DNA from: Burkholderia sp. GAS332
GTDB taxonomy: Bacteria > Pseudomonadota > Gammaproteobacteria > Burkholderiales > Burkholderiaceae
DNA: 64,000 bases
Assembly (NCBI GenBank): GCA_900142905.1
Contig: FSRV01000001.1
Location: forward strand, 3,224,001 to 3,288,000
Direction: 5' to 3'
Shown here: piece after piece, positions 16,971 through 24,357 of the stretch
Layout of the letters: each line of letters begins with the position of its first letter
Position numbering within the stretch: the first letter of the stretch is position 1
Translations under genes and position numbers: made by a program
The notes under the pieces: model-generated
The model's input: the letters and a program-made list of their open reading frames with translations, nothing else
Told to the model about the DNA's origin: nothing
Database searches by the model: none

Positions 16971-18680
16971 ATGAAACTCGGGTACGGTAGTACATGGACC
17001 CTCCTGCTCGCGGCGATTGCGGCAAGCGGGATGCAGGTAGAAGCACAAGCGCAGTCACGCCCCGCCAGCCCGTCAGTCGGCGGCAACCCGATGGATACGC
17101 TGCCGCAGATCAAGGCGCCCGACAAAGGGCCGAACGTGACCATGCAGGTCACGCCGCAAGCCCCTCAACTTCAGGAACTGCTCGCCCGCCATCTGACGCC
17201 GTCAAAGATTCAGGTCGAGGGCGTGAAGTCCATTCCGTTCGACGAAGTCGCGCAGCGCTTCACGCCGCTCGTCGGTAAAGACACCACCATCGGCGATCTG
17301 ATCCAGGTCGCCAACGGCGTCACGAAGCTGTATCAGGATCGCGGCTATGCGCTGTCGTTCGCGTTCATCCCCGCGCAAACTTTCGAAGGCGGCGTAGTGC
17401 GCGTGACGGTGGTCGAAGGCTACGTGTCCACCGTCAAGGTGACGGGCAAACCCGGCGCGGTCGAAGACAAGATCCGCGCGATCGCCGACCACATCGTTGC
17501 CGACCGGCCGTTGCGGCGCGCCACCTTCGAGCGTTACATCAACGTGCTGGGTCTGTTGCCCGGCGTGAAAGTCGCGGCCAACGTGGCGCCCCCGCAAAAT
17601 ACCGACGGCGCCACCACGCTCGAGTTGAACGTCGACCGCAAACCGTTCGACCTCAGCACGGGTATCGATTTCAATCACCCCGGCGTGCAGGGCCTGTTGA
17701 CGGCAACCGAAAACGGCCTGACCGCACTCGGCGAACAGTTGAGCGTGTCGGCTTTGCTGCCGAAGGGCCGCGACAATGTCACCTATCTCGCCGCGCACGC
17801 CGCGGTACCGATCGGCAGCGATGGACTGATCGGGAAGATCGACGCCTCGCACTATCGCGGCAATCCGGTCGACAATCCCGGCCTGCCCTCTTACGTCGCG
17901 CGCACGGTCATCAACGACAAGGTCGGCGGTTCACTGGCCTACCCGCTCCTGTTGAACAACAAGCAAAGCGTGATCGGGACCGCCTCGGTCTATGCCTCGC
18001 ACGACGAAGATCGCTACAACAACCAGGACACCGGCGCGCAGATCGGCTTGCGCTCGCAGGTGCGGGTGATGCAGCTGCAGGCCGACTACGCCAGCGTGGA
18101 AACGGGCCAGGTGCGCCGCGCGAGTATCACGGTGGCGAAGGCATTCGATATCCTGGGCGCGTCGAAATCCGGCGACTCGAACGTGCCTGGCACAACGGTC
18201 ACGAATCCGGCCTCGATCACCTTCGTGCGGACCGGCGGCAGTTTTTCGCAAACCAACGACTGGCCGATGAAGATCGGCACCGCGGTTTCGTTGATCGGTC
18301 AGTACAGCGCCGTTTCGCTGCCGACCTCGGAACAGATCTCGTTCGGCGCGCAACGTTTTGCGCAGGGTTATCAACCGGGCGAGGCATCGGGCGATTCGGG
18401 CTGGGGGGCCATGTTCGAAGTCAACCGGGGCTTTACGCCGGGCTTCACCTATCTGCGCACCTTCACACCCTATGTCTCGTTCGACATGGCGCGCGTGTAT
18501 CTGCATGCGGGAACGCCCTCGCCGTCGAAGCTGTCGTCGATTGCATTCGGCTTCCGGATCTCGGACGCGAAGTACTACAGCCTGGATTTGTCGGTAGCCA
18601 AACCGATCGGCGACGCGCCGGTGGAGAGCGCGTCGCGCAACCCACGTATCAACGCGACATTCTCGTATCAACTGAACTGA
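16971..18680 (+). CDS. ShlB/FhaC/HecB-type outer-membrane secretion protein (TpsB)
   Basis: A protein of 569 residues with a signal peptide (TWTLLLAAIAASGMQVEA). Two POTRA-like domains lie at about 76-150 (ShlB-type, including YQDRGYALSFAFIP) and 151-223, followed by a predicted 16-strand barrel from about 225 to the end. TpsB proteins export large partner proteins across the outer membrane. The L6 motif, normally VRGY, reads AQGY at 464-467, and the C-terminus ends in YQLN instead of an aromatic residue. No filamentous-haemagglutinin-type TpsA is encoded nearby; the adjacent genes are the two repetitive lipoproteins, which may be its cargo (inference). GAGGAAAA precedes the ATG. Confidence 0.85.
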   Translation: MKLGYGSTWTLLLAAIAASGMQVEAQAQSRPASPSVGGNPMDTLPQIKAPDKGPNVTMQVTPQAPQLQELLARHLTPSKIQVEGVKSIPFDEVAQRFTPLVGKDTTIGDLIQVANGVTKLYQDRGYALSFAFIPAQTFEGGVVRVTVVEGYVSTVKVTGKPGAVEDKIRAIADHIVADRPLRRATFERYINVLGLLPGVKVAANVAPPQNTDGATTLELNVDRKPFDLSTGIDFNHPGVQGLLTATENGLTALGEQLSVSALLPKGRDNVTYLAAHAAVPIGSDGLIGKIDASHYRGNPVDNPGLPSYVARTVINDKVGGSLAYPLLLNNKQSVIGTASVYASHDEDRYNNQDTGAQIGLRSQVRVMQLQADYASVETGQVRRASITVAKAFDILGASKSGDSNVPGTTVTNPASITFVRTGGSFSQTNDWPMKIGTAVSLIGQYSAVSLPTSEQISFGAQRFAQGYQPGEASGDSGWGAMFEVNRGFTPGFTYLRTFTPYVSFDMARVYLHAGTPSPSKLSSIAFGFRISDAKYYSLDLSVAKPIGDAPVESASRNPRINATFSYQLN

Positions 18681-18771
18681 TACGCAGAAATGCCGCGTGC
18701 TGATTAGAGGTTCCACTATCAAATGCAGCGCGCACTTTCACGCGTACTTCACGTATTCTGCGCTGACGACG

Positions 18772-18803
18772 TGCGACTCGCGGCCCCCTGGCCGCGAGTC
18801 GCA
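18772..18803 (+). repeat. Perfect 14-bp stem hairpin downstream of the transporter gene
   Basis: The arm at 18772-18785 pairs perfectly with 18790-18803 across a CCCT loop. There is no T-run on either strand, so it may protect a 3' end or be a cruciform, not a classical terminator. Confidence 0.55.
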
Positions 18804-18934
18804 GACCGATGTAGCCGAAGTTGAACCTGAGGGGCACCACCAGGCATCACGGCGGCCGGCAGCTGAACACTGCCCGAGATGCCCATAACGCCGCGCGACC
18901 ATGATCGCGCCGTCTTTAATCAAGGAGGAAGACA

Positions 18935-19420
18935 ATGATGCAATTCACTCAACGCGCGCGCACAATCGCGCTTCGCACAGCCAAACATGCCGCCCTCGCC
19001 GGCGTGCTGCTCGTTAGCGCCGTCACCGCCATGGCGCAAGCCGATTCCCCGGTCGGCATGTGGCAAACCATCGACGACAGCACCGGCCAGCCCAAGGCGC
19101 TCGTGCAAATCTCACAGGACAGCAGTGGCTCGCTGAGTGGCAAGGTGATCAAGGGACTCGGTTCAAACGATCATCCTGAACGCCGCTGCACGGAATGTAC
19201 CGACGCGCGCAAGGACCAGTTGATTCTCGGCATGACGATCATCAACGATATGCAAAAGGACGGTGACGGCTGGGATCACGGGCAGATTCTCGACCCGGAA
19301 AACGGCAAGGTCTACAAGTGCAAGATGCACCTTGAAGAGAATGGGAACAAGCTGGTGGTGCGTGGCTACATCGGCGTTTCGCTGCTGGGCCGCTCGCAGA
19401 CCTGGGTTCGCCAGCAATAG
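18935..19420 (+). CDS. DUF2147 family secreted protein
   Basis: A protein of 161 residues with a signal peptide (AALAGVLLVSAVTAMAQA). The mature part begins SPVGMWQTIDDSTGQPKA and contains IINDMQKDGDGWDHGQILD and RGYIGVSLLGRSQTW, which are hallmark segments of DUF2147, a lipocalin-like beta-barrel family of unknown substrate. Two Cys (RRCTECTD) could form a disulfide or bind metal. A strong AAGGAGG site precedes the ATG; a second ATG follows at once. A bidirectional terminator lies 84 bp downstream. Confidence 0.88.
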   Translation: MMQFTQRARTIALRTAKHAALAGVLLVSAVTAMAQADSPVGMWQTIDDSTGQPKALVQISQDSSGSLSGKVIKGLGSNDHPERRCTECTDARKDQLILGMTIINDMQKDGDGWDHGQILDPENGKVYKCKMHLEENGNKLVVRGYIGVSLLGRSQTWVRQQ

Positions 19421-19503
19421 TGCACGAGTCGTTCAGGCGCCGATGCCTGACGCGCGAAGATGATGTTCCATCAGGGCCACACCTGCTGCCAGGATGGAAC
19501 CAG

Positions 19504-19547
19504 AAAAAACGGCCGACGATCACCATCGTCCGGCCGTTTTTTTGTTT
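19504..19547 (+). terminator. Bidirectional rho-independent terminator
   Basis: The stem ACGGCCGACGAT / ATCGTCCGGCCGT (one bulged C) is flanked by an A-run on the left and seven Ts on the right. It can serve both the DUF2147 gene (plus) and the convergent DUF4096 gene (minus). Confidence 0.85.
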
Positions 19548-19568
19548 GCGTCTGGCTGGTTGGACTCG

Positions 19569-20018
19569 TCATGCAGCGTGCTTGAAGGGCGACGTATAGG
19601 CGAACGGCGAAGACGGTAACGGCTTGACCGGTGCCGGGCTATACACGGCAGGCGCCGTGGCCGGAGCCTTGTCTGCTTCAACGCCCTTCTGTTGCGCGCC
19701 CACATGCGTGCGCATGCGCCCTTCCATCATGTTGCAGAGTTCTTCGCTCGCCTCGCCGAACAGCTGATCCATGACGCGCTTGAGCACGCCGGATTCATAC
19801 CATGCCTTGAAGCGGCGATGGCAGGTTTGATACGAAGGATATTTGCGCGGCATGGCGGACCAGGTCGCGCCGCTATACATCACCCACAGCACGCCGTTGA
19901 GCACCGAGCGCGTATTGGCGAGCGGCCGGCCACGCAGTTCGGAGCGCGGACGCAGTTCAGGGAGCAACGGTGCAATGCGTTGCCATTCTTCATCATTGAT
20001 ATCACGGTACGGATTCAT
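19569..20018 (-). CDS. Stand-alone DUF4096 (IS5 transposase N-terminal domain) protein
   Basis: A protein of 149 residues. Residues 1-90 match the N-terminal helix-turn-helix-like domain of IS5-type transposases: DEEWQRIAPLLPE, RGRP, LNGVLWVMYSGATW and YPSYQTCHRRFKAW. The DDE catalytic domain is absent; residues about 100-149 are instead an Ala/Pro-rich tail. AAAGGAG stands five bases before the ATG, a strong start, and no inverted repeats or target duplications flank it. I take it as a possible domesticated DNA-binding protein instead of a live IS. A second protein of the same type lies at 50306-50707. Confidence 0.75.
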   Translation of the reverse strand: MNPYRDINDEEWQRIAPLLPELRPRSELRGRPLANTRSVLNGVLWVMYSGATWSAMPRKYPSYQTCHRRFKAWYESGVLKRVMDQLFGEASEELCNMMEGRMRTHVGAQQKGVEADKAPATAPAVYSPAPVKPLPSSPFAYTSPFKHAA

Positions 20019-20180
20019 GGTTTCTCCTTTGTCAGAACCATGACAAAGAAGATATCCAGTCGTCCGCCGGCGGAATATAAGACCAATCCGAATCTTGAAA
20101 ATACGACTGCGGACACCGCCTCTTTGGTAAGCGGACCGTGATCTATCGCAAAAGCATCGGCGCCCGCGTCACGCGGCCGC

Positions 20181-21278
20181 TTAAGTCAGCGACGTATCGA
20201 CGATCCGGCGCGGTGAGTCGAGATATTCTTTCGATTGCATTTCGACGATGCGCGACACCGTGCGCGTGAATTCGTTGGCCATCGGGCCGTCGAGGTAGAG
20301 CTGATCGGGTGGCACCTCGGCCGACATCAGCAGCTTGACCTTGTGGTCGTAGAACACGTCGATGAGCCAGGTGAAGCGGCGCGCCTCTGAAGCCATCCGT
20401 ACCGACATCTGCGGCACGCCCGACAGGATCACCGCGTGAAAGCGGCTCGCCAGTTCCAGGTAATCGTTCTGCGAGCGCGGACCGCCGCAGAGCGTCGCGA
20501 AATCAAACCATACGACGCCGTCCGCGCGCCGCAGTGCCTTCAGCTCCCGCTTTTCGATGCGCAGGATCGGGCTCTCGTCGGGAACCGCTGCAAGGCGCGA
20601 AAACGCGTCGCGCAACGCTTTGTCCGAAGCCGCACCGAGCGGCGTGTGATACACCTCGACCTGGGCCAGCGTGCGTTGCCGGTAGTCGACGCCCGCGTCG
20701 ACATTGATCACGTCGAGCTTCGACTTGATCAGTTCGATGGCCGGTAGCATCCGGTCGCGATGCAGGCCGTCCGGATACAGCGTATCCGGATCGTAGTTGG
20801 AGGTCATCACGAACTGCACGCGGTTCTCGAACAGCTTGTCCAGCAGACGGTACAGGATCATCGCGTCGGCGATATCGGAGACGTGGAATTCGTCGAAACA
20901 GATCAGGCGGTAGCGCTTGCCGATGCGGCGCGCGAGTTCGTCGAGCGGATCGGCCGTGCCTTTCAGTTCTTCCAGTTCGCGATGCACTTCGCGCATGAAC
21001 TCGTGAAAATGCAGCCGAGTTTTACGCTGCACCGGGACGATCATGTAGAAGCTGTCCATCAGGAAGCTCTTGCCCCGCCCCACGCCGCCCCACATGTACA
21101 CGCCGCGGGGCAGGTCCGGGTGGATAATCAGCTTCTTGAACGCATTCGAGCGGCGCGATTTATATTCGGTCCACTCTTCATAGCACCGCTGCAGACGGTC
21201 GACCGCCGCGCGTTGCGCCGGGTCCGATTGATAACCCCGCGTCTGCAGTTCTTTTTCGTAGTATTCGGTGACGTTCAT
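20181..21278 (-). CDS. zapE: Cell division ATPase ZapE (AFG1 family)
   Basis: A protein of 365 residues of the AFG1/ZapE AAA family. Walker A is GGVGRGKS (about residues 64-71, in MWGGVGRGKSFLMDSF), Walker B is LICFDEFHVSD and an arginine-finger region follows (MTSNYDPDTLYPDGLHRDRM). ZapE destabilises FtsZ polymers during constriction in E. coli. In this family of bacteria it commonly follows the 2-oxoglutarate dehydrogenase genes, as here (91 bp after lpdA, but with a terminator between). Confidence 0.95.
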   Translation of the reverse strand: MNVTEYYEKELQTRGYQSDPAQRAAVDRLQRCYEEWTEYKSRRSNAFKKLIIHPDLPRGVYMWGGVGRGKSFLMDSFYMIVPVQRKTRLHFHEFMREVHRELEELKGTADPLDELARRIGKRYRLICFDEFHVSDIADAMILYRLLDKLFENRVQFVMTSNYDPDTLYPDGLHRDRMLPAIELIKSKLDVINVDAGVDYRQRTLAQVEVYHTPLGAASDKALRDAFSRLAAVPDESPILRIEKRELKALRRADGVVWFDFATLCGGPRSQNDYLELASRFHAVILSGVPQMSVRMASEARRFTWLIDVFYDHKVKLLMSAEVPPDQLYLDGPMANEFTRTVSRIVEMQSKEYLDSPRRIVDTSLT

Positions 21279-21289
21279 TGTGTTGCTGC

Positions 21290-21327
21290 AAAAAGAAAGG
21301 CGGGAGGGAGTGAACCCGCCCGCCTTT
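21290..21327 (-). terminator. Terminator after lpdA
   Basis: On the minus strand a GC-rich stem (AAAGGCGGG pairing with CCCGCCTTT) is followed by CTTTTT. It lies between the lpdA stop and the zapE start, so some zapE expression must come from read-through or a separate promoter. Confidence 0.7.
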
Positions 21328-21368
21328 GTGGTAATGCCAGAGTTGCGTTCAGCCAGGCGTGCGCGTGA

Positions 21369-22799
21369 TTACATGTTCAGCGCGCGCTTATCCACGGCGA
21401 GCGCCGCTTCGCGCATGACTTCCGACAGCGACGGGTGCGGATGGCAAATGCGGCCGATGTCTTCCGACGCCGCCTTGAATTCCATCGCCACCACGGCTTC
21501 CGCGATCAGGTCCGATGCGTTTGCCGAGATGATGTGCACGCCGAGCAGTTCGTCGGTCTTTGCGTCGGCGATCATCTTGACGAAACCATCCGCCTTGTTG
21601 ATGCCGAGCGCGCGGCCGTTCGCCATGAACGGGAACTGGCCCGTCTTGACTTCGCGGCCTTCGGCCTTCAATTGCTGCTCAGTCTTACCGACCCACGCGA
21701 TTTCCGGTTCGGTGTAGATCACCCACGGAATGCAGTTGTAGTCGATATGCGGCTTCTGACCGTCGATGATTTCGGCCACCATCACGCCTTCGTCTTCAGC
21801 CTTGTGCGCGAGCATCGGGCCACGCACCACGTCGCCGATTGCGTACACGTTCGGCACAGCCGTCGCGCAGTGGTCGTCGACGTCGATGAAGCCACGCTCG
21901 TTGGCCTTCAGGCCGATTGCTTCGAGACCGAGGTTGTCGGTGTTCGGCACGCGGCCGATCGACACGATCAGGCGGTCGGCTTCGAGCGTTTGCGCGTTGC
22001 CGTCCTTGTCCGTGTACGCGATCGTCACGTTCTTGTCGGTCGTCTTCACTTCGCCGACCTTCACGCCGACGTGGATGTCCAGACCTTGCTTCTTGAATTG
22101 CTTGGCGGCTTCCTTAGCCAGCGCCTGGTCAGCCGCGCCGAGGAATTCCGGCAGCGCTTCGAGCACGGTCACGTCCGAGCCCAGACGGCGCCACACCGAA
22201 CCGAGTTCCAGACCGATCACGCCCGCGCCGATCACGGCGAGCTTCTTCGGCACGGCGTCGAACGTCAGTGCGCCTTCGTTGTCGGCAACGATCTTGTTGT
22301 CGACCGGCACGTTCGGCAGGTGACGCGCCTTCGAACCCGTTGCGATGATGACGTTCTTCGCCGTCACGACTTCGGTTTCGCCTTCGCCGCTGACTTCGAT
22401 CTGCACGCCGGCGTCGGTCTTGCCGGTGAACCTGCCATGGCCCTTGAGCCACGTGATCTTGTTCTTGCGGAACAGGAATTCGATACCCTTGGTCATCTTC
22501 TCGACGATGCCTTCCTTGCGGGCCAGCATCTTCGAGATATCGACCTGCACGTTTTCCACGCTGATGCCGTGGTCAGCGAGGTGGTGCGACGCGTTTTCAA
22601 ATTCTTCCGACGACGCGAGCAGCGCCTTCGACGGAATGCAACCCACGTTCAGGCACGTGCCGCCGAGCTTCAGCGCGCCGGCCGGGTTCTTCCATTTTTC
22701 GATACATGCGACGGTCTTGCCGAGTTGCGCTGCGCGGATAGCGGCGATGTAACCGCCGGGGCCGGCGCCGATCACGACGACGTCAAATTCTTTGGACAT
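21369..22799 (-). CDS. lpdA: Dihydrolipoyl dehydrogenase (E3) of 2-oxoglutarate dehydrogenase
   Basis: A flavoprotein of 476 residues that reoxidises the lipoyl arm and reduces NAD. It shows the FAD motif [13 protein letters not shown] near the N-terminus, the redox disulfide [13 protein letters not shown], the NAD-binding motif [15 protein letters not shown] and the C-terminal His-Glu pair [15 protein letters not shown] lies five bases before the ATG at 22797-22799. As third gene of sucA-odhB-lpdA it is the E3 dedicated to the 2-oxoglutarate complex. Confidence 0.96.
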   Translation of the reverse strand: MSKEFDVVVIGAGPGGYIAAIRAAQLGKTVACIEKWKNPAGALKLGGTCLNVGCIPSKALLASSEEFENASHHLADHGISVENVQVDISKMLARKEGIVEKMTKGIEFLFRKNKITWLKGHGRFTGKTDAGVQIEVSGEGETEVVTAKNVIIATGSKARHLPNVPVDNKIVADNEGALTFDAVPKKLAVIGAGVIGLELGSVWRRLGSDVTVLEALPEFLGAADQALAKEAAKQFKKQGLDIHVGVKVGEVKTTDKNVTIAYTDKDGNAQTLEADRLIVSIGRVPNTDNLGLEAIGLKANERGFIDVDDHCATAVPNVYAIGDVVRGPMLAHKAEDEGVMVAEIIDGQKPHIDYNCIPWVIYTEPEIAWVGKTEQQLKAEGREVKTGQFPFMANGRALGINKADGFVKMIADAKTDELLGVHIISANASDLIAEAVVAMEFKAASEDIGRICHPHPSLSEVMREAALAVDKRALNM

Positions 22800-22938
22800 G
22801 ACAATCCTTTTGATGACGGAACGACGCGCGGCCACGCTTCGCGGCGCGCGTCGTTCCAGTACTGCGGAATGCTAGAGACGTGATGCTTATATGGCGCCGG
22901 CTTGCGCAATGGCAAGCCGACGCCGGCCAAACCGGCGA

Positions 22939-24219
22939 TTACAGGTCGAGCAGTAGGCGCGCCGGGTCTTCCAGCGCATCCTTCATAGCGACCAGCGACA
23001 GCACCGCTTCGCGGCCGTCGATGATCCGGTGGTCGTACGACAGCGCCAGGTAGTTCATCGGGCGGATCACGATCTGGCCGTTTTCGACCACAGCGCGTTC
23101 CTTCGTGGCGTGCACGCCCAGAATCGCGGATTGCGGCGGGTTGATAATCGGGGTCGACAGCATCGAACCGAACACACCACCGTTCGAGATCGAGAACGTA
23201 CCGCCCGTCATTTCTTCGATCGACAGCTTGCCGTCTTTAGCCTTCTGGCCGAATTCAGCAATCTTCTTCTCGATTTCGGCGAGGCTCAGCTGATCTGCGT
23301 TACGCAGGATCGGCACCACCAGGCCACGCGGCGAACCGACCGCGATACCGATGTCGAAGTAGCCGTGATAGACGATGTCGTTACCGTCGATCGACGCGTT
23401 CACGAGCGGGAATTTCTTCAGCGCGTGAACAGCCGCCTTCACGAAGAACGACATGAAGCCCAGCTTCACGCCATGTTCCTTTTCGAACTTGTCTTTGTAC
23501 TTGTTGCGCAGGTCCATCACCGGCGCCATGTTCACTTCGTTGAACGTGGTGAGGATGGCGTTGGTTTGCTGCGACTCGAGCAGACGCTCGGCGATACGCG
23601 CACGCAGACGCGACATCGGCACGCGTTGTTCCGGGCGGTCCTTCAGCCATTGCTCGGCCGATGCCGGTGCTTTGACGTCCGGGAGCGACGGCTTGGCAGC
23701 CTTCGGTGCGGCAGCCGGTGCAGCCTTGGCCGCCGGTGCCGGTGCTGCTTGACCCGCAGTCAGCACGTCACCCTTGGTGATGCGGCCGTCGCGGCCTGTG
23801 CCGGCGACGTCGCCCGCGCCCAGGCCCTTCTCGGCCATCAGCTTGCCGGCAGCCGGCGAAGCAGCAGTGTTCGCACCCGTTGCGGATGCAGCCTGAGCGG
23901 CCGGTGCAGCAGCCGGTGCCGGTGCGGCCACGGGAGCCGGCTTCACTTCGGCTTCGACGGCAGCAGCGCCTGCCGTGCCTTCGGTGTCGATCTTGGCGAT
24001 CACCTGATCCGCGACGACGATGTCGCCGTCGTTCGAGATCACTTGTGCGAGCACGCCGGCGGAGGGTGCCGGCACTTCGAGCACGACCTTGTCGGTCTCG
24101 ATTTCGATGAGAATTTCGTCTTGTGCAACAGCCTCGCCGGGCTTCTTCTTCCACTGCAGCATGGTGGCTTCCGAGACCGACTCGGACAGCTGGGGAACCT
24201 TGACTTCAACAATAGCCAT
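22939..24219 (-). CDS. odhB: Dihydrolipoyl succinyltransferase (E2)
   Basis: A protein of 426 residues. Residues 1-75 form one lipoyl domain with Lys44 in [11 protein letters not shown], residues about 80-130 are an Ala/Pro linker, residues about 130-165 a peripheral-subunit-binding domain, and from about 195 on the catalytic domain ends with the active-site motif SYDHRIIDG. It transfers the succinyl group to CoA in the TCA cycle. The order sucA-odhB-lpdA on one strand shows an operon. Confidence 0.96.
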   Translation of the reverse strand: MAIVEVKVPQLSESVSEATMLQWKKKPGEAVAQDEILIEIETDKVVLEVPAPSAGVLAQVISNDGDIVVADQVIAKIDTEGTAGAAAVEAEVKPAPVAAPAPAAAPAAQAASATGANTAASPAAGKLMAEKGLGAGDVAGTGRDGRITKGDVLTAGQAAPAPAAKAAPAAAPKAAKPSLPDVKAPASAEQWLKDRPEQRVPMSRLRARIAERLLESQQTNAILTTFNEVNMAPVMDLRNKYKDKFEKEHGVKLGFMSFFVKAAVHALKKFPLVNASIDGNDIVYHGYFDIGIAVGSPRGLVVPILRNADQLSLAEIEKKIAEFGQKAKDGKLSIEEMTGGTFSISNGGVFGSMLSTPIINPPQSAILGVHATKERAVVENGQIVIRPMNYLALSYDHRIIDGREAVLSLVAMKDALEDPARLLLDL

Positions 24220-24322
24220 TATGAATATCCTGAATACGTATCGGGTGACGGCGCGCGATCCATAGACCCGCGACGACCGCCTGCGAACCTCGAATGCCGT
24301 GAATGATCTTTCAGACGCGGCA

Positions 24323-24347
24323 CGGGAAAGCGCCTTGCGCTTTCCCG
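24323..24347 (-). repeat. Hairpin in the sucA-odhB intergenic space
   Basis: A perfect 11-bp stem (CGGGAAAGCGC / GCGCTTTCCCG) with a 3-base loop. There is no T-run after it on the minus strand, so it is more likely an mRNA processing or stability element than a terminator. Confidence 0.5.
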
Positions 24348-24357
24348 GTTCTAATAT

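Noticed and set aside
19569..20018. Complete insertion sequence at the DUF4096 gene
   Set aside because: No DDE domain in any frame nearby, no terminal inverted repeats and no target duplication were seen.
22860..22935. Terminator between odhB and lpdA
   Set aside because: A GC-rich hairpin exists, but it lacks a T-run and lies inside a well-supported operon.
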